A stretch of DNA of 12,951 nt from Gorillibacterium sp. (GTDB lineage Bacteria > Bacillota > Bacilli > Paenibacillales > NBRC-103111): NCBI GenBank assembly GCA_014380705.1, contig JACMJI010000322.1:1-12951 (forward strand). The letters are read 5' to 3'. Below are positions 1 through 6,902 of the stretch, one piece after another (within the stretch, counting starts at the first letter, position 1; every line of letters begins with the position of its first letter). The notes beneath the pieces were generated by a model. It had not been told where the DNA came from, made no database searches, and saw only the letters and a list, made by a program, of their open reading frames with translations. The position numbers were made by a program, and so were the translations under genes.

Positions 1-602
1 CCTTTAATCTGAAACTCATGATCTACATCGGGGTAGGTTCCACCATAATTATCCTTAGTTAGCGTGCTAAGCACAAATCCATCTGAATCATAGTAATCCT
101 TAGCTCTTGTTCGTTCCACAACAGAGGGCAACATGGTTCCCCAGTAAAATCCCGCTAGTGCTTCCTCTAACTGATCACCACCGGCAAATTGAAAGCGAAA
201 CCGATTGCCGAACGGGTCAGAATGAGGTCTACATTCGAAGGATTCAATCTTGCAATGGTTACTTGTTATGGTGGCGATTACCTTATCGAGTGTTGATTCT
301 ATTTTAATTTGACCTTCAGTTGTTATCATCCATGATTGGTTTGAATCCGTAACCTCTTGGGGAAGGACCCAAGCCGTGTGATGTCCTTCTAGTTCAGAAT
401 GATCCTTGTCTGTGGGAAGGACAAACCAATTGGTACTTTCTCGACTCAATACGAAAGCAGGTCCTGAAGTAAAATGAACAAGAATGGGACGCTCGTCGTA
501 TGCGTCAATTTTAAGATAATCACCTTCAAAGGAAACGGCACCATTCTCAACCCTCAATAAAATACCTATGGGGAGATTCATCATTCTAATATTATTCTTC
601 AT
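1..602 (-). CDS. Unrecognised protein, partial (C-terminus beyond left edge); GH36-module partner
   Basis: An open frame of 200 codons begins at ATG 602 and runs without a stop to the left edge, so the gene is cut by the window. It begins MKNNIRMMNLPIGILLRVEN. I do not recognise the family. The visible part lacks a signal peptide and membrane segments and alternates short hydrophobic and charged stretches with many aromatic residues (for example STNWF near 56-60 and GFYWG at 151-155), which would suit a beta-rich N-terminal domain of a carbohydrate-active enzyme; that is inference. The start is supported by GGAGG nine bases upstream, lying inside the preceding 33-codon GH36 remnant, whose stop at 592 lies within this gene, so translation is probably coupled. 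A damaged paralogue lies at 8847-9096; its first 20 codons match this gene closely and its last ~60 codons may show what the missing C-terminus looks like. Confidence 0.75.
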   Translation of the reverse strand, partial: MKNNIRMMNLPIGILLRVENGAVSFEGDYLKIDAYDERPILVHFTSGPAFVLSRESTNWFVLPTDKDHSELEGHHTAWVLPQEVTDSNQSWMITTEGQIKIESTLDKVIATITSNHCKIESFECRPHSDPFGNRFRFQFAGGDQLEEALAGFYWGTMLPSVVERTRAKDYYDSDGFVLSTLTKDNYGGTYPDVDHEFQIK

Positions 603-622
603 TATTCTCGGCCTCCACTTTC
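542..622 (-). repeat. Dispersed repeat B, copy 1: GH36 3' end and start of partner gene (copy 2 at 9036-9116)
   Basis: These 81 bases align without gaps to 9036-9116 in the same orientation, with roughly nine to ten mismatches. The segment spans the last codons of GH36, the overlap, and the first ~20 codons of the downstream gene. Both copies stop matching within the partner gene just after GTTGAGAATG, where the copy at 9036 has undergone its own deletion. Together with repeat A it shows that the whole two-gene module was duplicated before internal loss. Confidence 0.85.
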
Positions 623-693
623 CCATGACATGAAGTAATTTGCGTGCGATTCCCTATAAGCTCGAAGCTCTCTTTGGTTAATAAGAGATTCAT
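592..693 (-). pseudogene. 33-codon in-frame deletion remnant of a GH36 alpha-galactosidase gene
   Basis: The first 20 or so codons (MNLLLTKESFELIGNRTQIT) match the start of the intact GH36 gene at 10879 (MNLLLTKESFELIGDRTQFT), and the last nine or so (KVEAENNEE) match its end (KVEAENNEECY). About 570 internal codons are missing and the join stays in frame, giving a 33-residue ORF. The upstream region, including the AAAAGGGG ribosome binding site eight bases before the ATG, is also retained, as is the GGAGG that serves the downstream gene at 602. No catalytic residue survives, so it cannot be an enzyme. It may persist as a translated leader that couples ribosomes into the next gene, or may simply be a scar. 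The start ATG at 693 was chosen by comparison with the full-length copy. Confidence 0.85.
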
Positions 694-749
694 TGTCACG
701 ACCCCTTTTGTTAAATGTGCGAAGTAGTTTTTAACAAAATCTTACCCGA
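635..749 (-). repeat. Dispersed repeat A, copy 1: GH36 upstream region and 5' codons (copy 2 at 10821-10937)
   Basis: This 115-base stretch aligns with 10821-10937 in the same orientation. It covers the proximal upstream region, the ribosome binding site and the first ~20 codons of the GH36 gene. In the 59 coding bases I count four mismatches. Similarity stops near 749 (CGGGTAAG on the minus strand), so the AraC-type operator found at 10961-10994 upstream of the other copy is absent here. The remaining DNA between 750 and 870, up to the end of the glycosidase gene, shows no ORF, clear terminator or promoter. Confidence 0.85.
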
Positions 750-870
750 TTAAAGACAGGAGAACGCATCACAAAATGGATACAAACACAACTTATACAA
801 TGGATCGGCAGTTTACCAAGTTACATCCAAGCTTACTTGCCAATTTTAATGTGAGATAGTTGAGTTATTA

Positions 871-2136
871 TCATAAATTTATTGTCCTCACCACACGCTC
901 CCCTGCCCTAACTTCACAAACGGCTCTATCTGGCAATTTCAGAAAAAAACTTAAGCCTAAGTTATTAACTACCGTAATGGCTTTCTGAGGTCCTATATGG
1001 ATGCTTATAAGATTACCGAGTACAGGGATCTGAGAGGCCTCAATCCATTCCAAGCTTTCCACAAACCGAGGAGTAATGGTAATCAAACGTTTTCCCGCAT
1101 CCGCGCTGATTCCCATCAAGCCTGTGACAATACTATTTACAGCACTGTATGAAACCTCCGGATACTCTCTTCGTTCCAATGCTGGGTTCATCAAACGCAA
1201 AGTCGTTTCATAAGCTAGATCCCATAAACCGCATTTAAAATAAACCTGTGGCAAGTAAGAAAGTTCCTCCACGTTACTAGCATCATTTATTACTACTTCC
1301 TGTAAGGCCGCCTCTTTTTTATGATTGTCTTCTACTATATCGTAATAGAGCGGAAGAAAATGCCCTGAATAATAGTATTTTTCATAAAATGAACCGTCTG
1401 TCAGCTTAGCCCCATGAAATCTTTGATTTGTTTCATCCCACCACGTTTGAGTATAGATAGCTTGTATTTCATGAGCTTTTTTTTCAAATTCTTCTTGTTC
1501 CTGCAGATTACCGATTAAACCCTGAATATGGGCATAGGCACGGTAACCGGCATATTGTGCAGCTACCAAATCCCCAGCCATTGATACATGCAAGCCATCC
1601 TCGACATATGATCCTATACCCCGAACTCCATAGGATATATAATGCTCAATCAGACCATCGCCATCTTTGTCCCAATGCTTTACATAATCTCTGACGGTAC
1701 GCTCGTAGAAATTAAGAAATACTGGATCTGTTAAGTAATCCTTGTCTCCCGTCCACAAATACTGCCGCAAGCAGCAATCCAGTACATCAAAATTAGCAGG
1801 CAAGTTATACCAAAATTTATCATCCGCTTCATAATCCTCTTTCACAGGCAAGTTATTACAATTGATTTCCCAATAGGTGCACCAATCTTTGCCCTCAGAT
1901 ATATTCTTCGCAAATTTATAAAGCATATTCTTATTGTGTTGGCTTAATCCGAGTATGCTCGCACCTATACTTTGATGTGCAACATCGCGCATACAGAAAG
2001 CTTCGCGTCCCGGTAGTGCCGCTTCGTACCAAAGCCCTACGGGATCGGATGAGTGAGCATAAGATAACGCCAACTGCTGCGCCCATTCAATCCCTTGGTT
2101 TAATTCCTCACTAGAAGAACGAATCTGCAATTTCAT
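871..2136 (-). CDS. Six-hairpin (alpha/alpha)6-barrel glycoside hydrolase, specificity unknown
   Basis: The 421-residue product resembles six-hairpin glycosidases (the broad fold of GH65, GH78, GH63 and GH116 types): helices rich in W/Y, REAFCMRD at 44-51, LPANFD at 112-117, YLWTGDKDYL at 126-135, WDKDGDGLIEHY at 155-166 and EYPEVSYSA at 324-332, then a short beta-rich C-terminal part with ITITPRFVESLEW at 352-364. Asp51 and Glu327 are plausible acid/base candidates, but this is inferred from conservation style only. No signal peptide is present, so it should work in the cytoplasm on imported sugar. The start is supported by AGGAG eight bases upstream. It is the last gene of the transporter operon, 25 bases after the second permease. 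The fold assignment is fairly secure; the substrate and exact GH family are not. Confidence 0.8.
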   Translation of the reverse strand: MKLQIRSSSEELNQGIEWAQQLALSYAHSSDPVGLWYEAALPGREAFCMRDVAHQSIGASILGLSQHNKNMLYKFAKNISEGKDWCTYWEINCNNLPVKEDYEADDKFWYNLPANFDVLDCCLRQYLWTGDKDYLTDPVFLNFYERTVRDYVKHWDKDGDGLIEHYISYGVRGIGSYVEDGLHVSMAGDLVAAQYAGYRAYAHIQGLIGNLQEQEEFEKKAHEIQAIYTQTWWDETNQRFHGAKLTDGSFYEKYYYSGHFLPLYYDIVEDNHKKEAALQEVVINDASNVEELSYLPQVYFKCGLWDLAYETTLRLMNPALERREYPEVSYSAVNSIVTGLMGISADAGKRLITITPRFVESLEWIEASQIPVLGNLISIHIGPQKAITVVNNLGLSFFLKLPDRAVCEVRAGERVVRTINL

Positions 2137-2161
2137 TTATACCTCTCCTATTAACAATTAT

Positions 2162-3055
2162 TTAGCCTTTTACTGAGCCCAATGTAATACCTCCGATGAA
2201 ATACCGTTGTAAAAATGGATATACCATCATAATGGGAACAGTGACTAGCATGGTCGTTGCTGCCCTAAATGTGACTGGTGAGATATCCTTGAATCTGTTG
2301 TAAAGTAACTGTTGATCATTAATATCCTGTATACCTTCTAATTGGAATAACATACTTCGCAAATACACCTGGAGTGTATCAAATTTACCGCTTGAATTGT
2401 AAAGTACCACATCAAACCATGAATTCCAGTGATTTACAGCAGCATAAATGGCTACAGCAGCGAATACTGGTACGGATGTCGGTACAACGATCTGCAAAAA
2501 GATTCGCAGTTCACTTGCACCATCTATTCTTGCTGATTCTGTAAGCGCTTCTGGCAAATTCTGTATATATGATGCCAGTAGTAGCATAAAATAGGTGTTA
2601 AATAATGATGGAACCCAATATACTTGAAAAGAGTTGGTCAAACCTAGCTTCATCATCAACAGGTAGCTCGGAATAAGTCCCCCACTGAAATACATTGTTA
2701 TAAAAAATAATAATCGAAGTAGCCTTCGGCCAGAAAATTGCCTTATTGTAACAATATAGGCTAATAATCCTGTTGCAAATAAACAAGTCACGGTTCCGAC
2801 AATAACCCGTAATACGGACCAAGTGAGCCCCTTAAACATATTTGCGTTCTGAAATAGAAACACATAAGCCGATAAAGAGAATTTTCTTGGAAGTAAGTAG
2901 ATACCACCTCTAGCAGCGTCGGTCCCATCGTTTAAGGAAAGTGCAAGCAAATTTAGAAACGGATAAACCATAGCAAAAGCCAATATAATCATAAAGCTAA
3001 TATTTATGAAATCAAACATTCTGCTACCAAGAGAACGTTTTAGGTAATCATTCAT
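2162..3055 (-). CDS. ABC sugar transporter permease, YtcP/LplC type
   Basis: This is the second membrane subunit of a carbohydrate ABC importer, 297 residues from the chosen ATG at 3055. An upstream in-frame TTG at 3112 would overlap the preceding permease; ATG 3055 has GGGGAG about eight bases before it and is preferred. About six hydrophobic segments are visible, the first at roughly residues 17-41. The cytoplasmic EAA loop that docks the ATPase is present as ESARIDGAS near 173-181. The C-terminus (RYFIGGITLGSVKG) is typical of the YtcP/LplC family, in which permeases end with a conserved GxxxGSVKG. It lies 22 bases after the first permease and 25 bases before the glycosidase, consistent with one transcript. 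No ATPase gene is nearby; importers of this family normally borrow a shared MsmX-like ATPase. Confidence 0.95.
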   Translation of the reverse strand: MNDYLKRSLGSRMFDFINISFMIILAFAMVYPFLNLLALSLNDGTDAARGGIYLLPRKFSLSAYVFLFQNANMFKGLTWSVLRVIVGTVTCLFATGLLAYIVTIRQFSGRRLLRLLFFITMYFSGGLIPSYLLMMKLGLTNSFQVYWVPSLFNTYFMLLLASYIQNLPEALTESARIDGASELRIFLQIVVPTSVPVFAAVAIYAAVNHWNSWFDVVLYNSSGKFDTLQVYLRSMLFQLEGIQDINDQQLLYNRFKDISPVTFRAATTMLVTVPIMMVYPFLQRYFIGGITLGSVKG

Positions 3056-3077
3056 GGAGTAGTCTCCCCTTTTATTA

Positions 3078-3986
3078 TTAGAAGATGGAAGTATCGAGCT
3101 TCTTCTTTGCAATGTGATTTACAGCAAATACTAGAACAATTCCAAAGAGTGCCTTCATTAAGCCAACTGCTGCACCGAAGGAGTAGTTGCCTAGTTGAAC
3201 ACCAAATCTGTATACATAAGTATCAATGACCTCATAGTATTCTTGCGTTAATGGTGTTCCTAACAACAACTGCTGCTCAAAGCCTGCACTAAGTATGTTT
3301 CCTATGCTGAGAATGAACAACAGAACCATCGTAGTCGTTATACCTGGTAGCGTAATGTGCCGAATTAAACCATAACGTCCAAGCCCATCTACTTTCCCAG
3401 CTTCATAGAGTTCTTTATCTATTCCGGCTATGGCCGAAAGATAAATAATCGTATTGAATCCGGCATCCTTCCAAACGTTAGCTAAAACAAGGATACTCCA
3501 AAAATATTTACCCTCTCCTAAGAACAGGATTGGCTGATCAATTATACCTATGCGCAAGAGTAAATCATTTAAGGTTCCTTCACTGCCTAAGATCAATGTA
3601 GCTATACTGGCTACAACGACCCAAGAAATAAAATAAGGCATATAAGAAATAGATTGGACCGTTTTCTTAAACCATTTTACCCTGAGCTCGCTGAATAGAA
3701 CGGCAAGGATGATAGGAACGGGAAAGCCAATCGCAATGTTGAGCAAGCTAATTGCAATCGTATTACGCATAATGTCGCGAAATTCAGGGACTTGGAAGAA
3801 TCGCATAAAATTATCCAATCCGATCCACGGACCACTTAAGAATGAATGTCCCGGAATATAGTTCTGAAAAGCAATGACAAGTCCATACATCGGATAATAA
3901 GCAAAGACGAACACCCAGATGATCATTGGGATCGACAGCAACCAAATTTGTCTTTCCCGCCATAAGCGACGTTTAATGTTATTCAA
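3078..3986 (-). CDS. ABC sugar transporter permease, YteP/LplB type
   Basis: This is the first membrane subunit of the importer. The frame is open up to TTG 4013, but AGAAGGAG lies inside that extension (about 3999-4006), so the likelier start is TTG 3986, ten bases after the Shine-Dalgarno, giving 302 residues beginning MNNIKRRLWRERQ. Hydrophobic segments begin near residue 14 (WLLSIPMIIWVFVFAYYPMY), and the EAA loop reads EAGKVDGLGRYG at about 195-206. The C-terminus ends in a lysine-bearing tail (AKKKLDTSIF). LplB/YteP proteins pair with YtcP-type partners and LipO-like binding proteins in Bacillales loci for plant or microbial oligosaccharides. A stem-loop at 4017-4039 separates it from the binding-protein gene. 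Start choice is moderately sure, family very sure. Confidence 0.93.
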   Translation of the reverse strand: MNNIKRRLWRERQIWLLSIPMIIWVFVFAYYPMYGLVIAFQNYIPGHSFLSGPWIGLDNFMRFFQVPEFRDIMRNTIAISLLNIAIGFPVPIILAVLFSELRVKWFKKTVQSISYMPYFISWVVVASIATLILGSEGTLNDLLLRIGIIDQPILFLGEGKYFWSILVLANVWKDAGFNTIIYLSAIAGIDKELYEAGKVDGLGRYGLIRHITLPGITTTMVLLFILSIGNILSAGFEQQLLLGTPLTQEYYEVIDTYVYRFGVQLGNYSFGAAVGLMKALFGIVLVFAVNHIAKKKLDTSIF

Positions 3987-4016
3987 AATTCTTCGACTCC
4001 TTCTATTGAACAAAAC

Positions 4017-4039
4017 AAGGGAGGTAATTAACCCCCCTT
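4017..4039 (-). terminator. Intercistronic stem-loop between binding protein and permease genes
   Basis: On the minus-strand transcript a 9-bp stem (AAGGGGGGU with ACCUCCCUU, one G-U pair) closes a five-base loop (UAAUU) and is followed by GUUUUGUU. It begins 10 bases after the stop codon of the solute-binding protein. In binding-protein-dependent ABC operons such structures commonly let the first gene be expressed above the permeases, by 3'-end stabilisation or partial termination. The T-run is interrupted, so a leaky terminator or stabiliser is more likely than a full stop. Confidence 0.6.
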
Positions 4040-4049
4040 TTTCTGTATC

Positions 4050-5729
4050 TTATTTCATTTGCTCCAACTTTTTCTTGTATTCATCCGTACGGAACTTTGT
4101 AATTTCAACCAGACCTAATTTATTTGCTTTGTCCTTCAGCTCATTAAAATTAGCAATACTTTCTGCTTCTGTCTTGCTCATTACTGCTTTGGCAAAACCA
4201 GATTTAATTGCATCTTCTATTTGCTGGTTTTTAATCGTCAAAGGATTATCGGGTGTAAAGTTGATTCTCCGTGCTGAGATATCGTAAATGGTATCCTTCA
4301 TGTTATCGTTCATCATCTTTCTCCACTTGAGATCATCGTTGAAATTCTGGTCGTACCAAGCTGTGCTCTTATTGTCGTCACTCATTGCTCCTTGCGGATG
4401 ATCAAGCCAGAATACATTGCCGCCGGTAGCTTCATCCGTTTTATCGAATTCAAATTTACCTGTCAGAAACCGTTGCTTCTGGACATCGTTGAATTGCCAG
4501 GTGCCGTCACTATTATGCATCCAGAGCGAGGTTTCAGGTACATTAGGAATGCCCCAGCTCATTAAACGTGTACCCATTGGTGTCATTTCAAAATCAAGAA
4601 ATTTGATGATCTCTTCTGGATTTTTAGCTTTATCTGTAAGAACCGTATAGTTCCAACCTGTCGTGTCTTTCGGCGATAAGTACGCTTTAGCAACACCATT
4701 TGCTTTCAAAGGGATTTGCATATAGCGCATATTCTCATCATAATTAGGGATTGATGTACTCCAGATCGCGTCACCCGCGTTTATTGTTTGCCACCAAGGT
4801 CCAATATGTCCAGCAATACGTTCATTGGAAAATTTATTCTTCCAATCATCAAATTTATTGAGGAAAGATTCCGGATCCATCAGTCCTTCACGGAAATAGC
4901 GGTTGTAGTATTTTACAGCTTCAAGTCCTTCTGATGTATTTAACCAATGTGTCAAGTTGTGATCTGCATCTTCCTTGTGTTGATCAGTTAATCCCCACAT
5001 GCCCATAACCGTCTTGATTTCGACCTGATCGTTCCAGGAAATGGCATAGACCTTCTCACCTTTAGCGTTTGTCGGATGTTCTTTAACCATCTGTTTCAAC
5101 ACATTGTAGTAATCATCGGGTGTCTCAATCTTTGGTGAATTCATCTTCAGGTACCAATCCCAACGAATATGTGCACTTTGATCGGGGATGGATAGTAATC
5201 CCCAACCGCGCGGTAGTCCCCATAGATGGCCATCCTTGTCAAGATAGGAATTGTACTTGCTACCAAGCTCTTTCTTAATGTTAGGACCGAATTGATCAAC
5301 GAGTGGAGCTAAATCGAGTAACTTGCCTTGCGCTTGCCACTTTGAGATGGTATCGTCATTCATCGCAGCAATAACTGGAGGATATTCCCCAGAAACTAGC
5401 ATCAAGTTAAGTTTTTCCATAGGAGCAATATCGAACACGGTCTGCTTTAAGTCAACGTTGAAATTGTCTAACATATAGGCGTGAAGCTTTTCACCCTTTT
5501 TAGCGGTTTTATCTGGATTCATTTGATCAGCATGGTAGTAATCAATCACCGTTGTCTTCTCTGGTTTGACCCAGCCAAAATCATTAGCTTTGGCGGCATC
5601 AGGTGTTACTTCTGTAGCCTGTTCTGTTACTGTTGGTTTCGTTGATTCTGCGGCTTTTTCTTTTGTGCATCCACTAATAACAGATACAATCAGTAAAGCA
5701 ATCACAGTCAATTTCCAGAATTGTCTCAC
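4050..5729 (-). CDS. Extracellular solute-binding lipoprotein, LipO/YtcQ-like, family 1
   Basis: This is the sugar-capturing lipoprotein of the ABC importer, about 559 residues. The signal peptide MRQFWKLTVIALLIVSVISG ends in a lipobox VISGC with Cys21 as the lipidated residue, followed by a charged Thr/Ala/Glu-rich linker (residues ~22-47) that would tether the domain to the membrane. The body is rich in Trp, Asp and Asn, as expected for carbohydrate-binding proteins of this size class. The frame extends to ATG 5735, but GGGGG lies only one base before that ATG, whereas it is seven bases before GTG 5729; the GTG start is therefore preferred and costs only two residues. It is first in an operon with the two permeases and the six-hairpin glycosidase. 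Upstream lie a sigma-A-like -10, tandem 15-bp repeats and a cre-like site, all consistent with strong regulated expression. Confidence 0.95.
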   Translation of the reverse strand: MRQFWKLTVIALLIVSVISGCTKEKAAESTKPTVTEQATEVTPDAAKANDFGWVKPEKTTVIDYYHADQMNPDKTAKKGEKLHAYMLDNFNVDLKQTVFDIAPMEKLNLMLVSGEYPPVIAAMNDDTISKWQAQGKLLDLAPLVDQFGPNIKKELGSKYNSYLDKDGHLWGLPRGWGLLSIPDQSAHIRWDWYLKMNSPKIETPDDYYNVLKQMVKEHPTNAKGEKVYAISWNDQVEIKTVMGMWGLTDQHKEDADHNLTHWLNTSEGLEAVKYYNRYFREGLMDPESFLNKFDDWKNKFSNERIAGHIGPWWQTINAGDAIWSTSIPNYDENMRYMQIPLKANGVAKAYLSPKDTTGWNYTVLTDKAKNPEEIIKFLDFEMTPMGTRLMSWGIPNVPETSLWMHNSDGTWQFNDVQKQRFLTGKFEFDKTDEATGGNVFWLDHPQGAMSDDNKSTAWYDQNFNDDLKWRKMMNDNMKDTIYDISARRINFTPDNPLTIKNQQIEDAIKSGFAKAVMSKTEAESIANFNELKDKANKLGLVEITKFRTDEYKKKLEQMK

Positions 5730-5772
5730 GTTCATTCCCCCGAATTAATATTTTTTCTTACTTTGCTTTTTC

Positions 5773-5801
5773 ATTATATAAAATAGTAAAATCGATGAAC
5801 A
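5773..5801 (-). promoter_or_regulatory. Candidate promoter of the binding-protein operon
   Basis: On the minus strand a perfect -10 hexamer TATAAT lies at 5778-5773. At the optimal 17-bp spacing the -35 position (5801-5796) reads TGTTCA, matching the TTGACA consensus at only three of six bases. A strong -10 with a weak -35 directly abutted by tandem repeats suggests a promoter needing an activator. The predicted transcript would start near 5766, about 37 bases before the GTG start at 5729. Confidence 0.6.
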
Positions 5802-5835
5802 TGTCATTATCATCAGAAATATGTCATTATCATCA
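5801..5835 (-). promoter_or_regulatory. Two perfect 15-bp direct repeats, likely response-regulator binding sites
   Basis: The sequence TGATGATAATGACAT (minus strand) occurs twice exactly, at 5835-5821 and 5815-5801, separated by ATTTC. The start-to-start distance is 20 bp, close to two helical turns, so both copies face the same side of DNA. The proximal copy reaches the weak -35 of the binding-protein promoter. AraC-type DNA-binding domains typically recognise such tandem sites next to -35, and the YesN-like regulator encoded immediately upstream is the obvious candidate. The repeats are seen directly; the protein that binds them is inferred. Confidence 0.7.
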
Positions 5836-5840
5836 CACAA

Positions 5841-5855
5841 AGGAAGCGTTTACAA
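5841..5855 (-). promoter_or_regulatory. cre-like site (CcpA catabolite repression)
   Basis: The minus strand reads TTGTAAACGCTTCCT, which fits the degenerate cre consensus WTGNAANCGNWNNCW at every constrained position and differs at two positions from the tighter form TGWAANCGNTNWCA. It overlaps the stop codon of the response-regulator gene and lies just upstream of the tandem repeats of the binding-protein promoter. Repression of the transport operon by preferred sugars would be the expected role. Confidence 0.5.
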
Positions 5856-6902
5856 CCCTCCATTATGCTTTTTATAGTCTGTGGGAGACAAGCCGACAAG
5901 GCTCTTAAATATTTTGGCAAAATGAGGATAGTCCGTATAGCCCACTCTCTCTCCGACCTCATAAGTTTTATACTCAGACGTATTTAATAAGGTTTTTGCT
6001 TTTTCTATTCGGAGCCTAATCAAGAAATTCTTAAAGTTATGTCCTGTTTCGGCTTTGAATAATTCATAGAAATAGGTAGCAGAAAGGCCGGTCAACTGAA
6101 GCAACTCTGCTAAGGTAAGTTCTGAATTTGCATAATTAGTATGTATATAGTCTATTGCATCACGAATAGGCTCACGCTGCCCCCAATTGCAATGAAGGCG
6201 AATTACATCAGCTATACCTTGTATGGCGAAAGAAAATCTTCGCTTATTTGCCATCTCGTTTTCAATTAGTTGTATATTTATAGATTCTCTTAAATGTAAA
6301 TAAGTACCACCTTTTGCCTCGATTTTTGTAACGATCCAAGATAAGAGCTCGATATAAACCTGGGTTATTTCCGGCTCATTTAGAGGAAGCTCACACACTT
6401 CAATCTCAATCCGCTCCAATCCAAGTTGAATTTGTTGCATATCCAATTGCCAAAGTGCCTCAACTAGTTTATCTACGTAACCCGTACAGCGGTTATAGCA
6501 TTGACTTTGCAAGCTTATACTGCGTTTTCGTTGGACTAATTTATGTTGCACCGCATCAAGAACTCCTTTGACGAGTATTGGGTTCATGGGCTTTAGAATA
6601 TAATCCATAACCCCATGACGAATGGCTTCCTGGGCATAATGAAATTCTCCAAAGCCAGATAGGATGACAATTTCTAATGTTTTGTTGATTTGGCGAATGG
6701 CTGTAATCAACTCTAAACCATCCATAATTGGCATAAATATATCTGTAATTAATAAGTCACAAGGTTCTTTTAATAATAATTCATAAGCTTCTCGCCCGTC
6801 GGAAGCTTCACGAACATTCGTAATATCAATTTCAGAAAGTTCAATAATCCTTCTCAATCCTCGACGTATAACAATTTCGTCATCCACAATAACAATATTC
6901 AC
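5850..6902 (-). CDS. yesN-like: Response regulator, YesN-like: CheY receiver plus AraC-type DNA-binding domain
   Basis: The 350-residue protein has an N-terminal receiver domain (about 1-120) with the acidic pair Asp7-Asp8, phospho-acceptor Asp54 in LLITDIFMP, the switch residue Ser82 in ILSGFGEF, and Lys104 in YILKPMNP. A linker of about 120 residues follows, then an AraC/XylS-type double helix-turn-helix at roughly 245-345, including LTLAELLQLTGLSATYFYEL and the second helix pair around VGERVGYTDYPHFAKIFK. The start is GTG 6902; its GTGA overlaps the stop of the kinase gene, and AAGGATGG lies upstream, so the two are translationally coupled. By family precedent the phosphorylated protein activates a nearby sugar-transport operon; the tandem repeats at 5801-5835 are the best candidate target. 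Confidence 0.96.
   Translation of the reverse strand: MNIVIVDDEIVIRRGLRRIIELSEIDITNVREASDGREAYELLLKEPCDLLITDIFMPIMDGLELITAIRQINKTLEIVILSGFGEFHYAQEAIRHGVMDYILKPMNPILVKGVLDAVQHKLVQRKRSISLQSQCYNRCTGYVDKLVEALWQLDMQQIQLGLERIEIEVCELPLNEPEITQVYIELLSWIVTKIEAKGGTYLHLRESINIQLIENEMANKRRFSFAIQGIADVIRLHCNWGQREPIRDAIDYIHTNYANSELTLAELLQLTGLSATYFYELFKAETGHNFKNFLIRLRIEKAKTLLNTSEYKTYEVGERVGYTDYPHFAKIFKSLVGLSPTDYKKHNGGL

Noticed and set aside
107..307. Plus-strand 66-codon open frame
   Set aside because: It is antisense to the partial gene at 1-602, which has a ribosome binding site and a conserved start in a second copy.
750..870. Search for a terminator or AraC-type operator between the six-hairpin glycosidase and the GH36 remnant
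   Set aside because: No convincing stem with T-run and no CATGACACAAAA or CCACACA block was found; read-through from the transport operon is possible but unproven.
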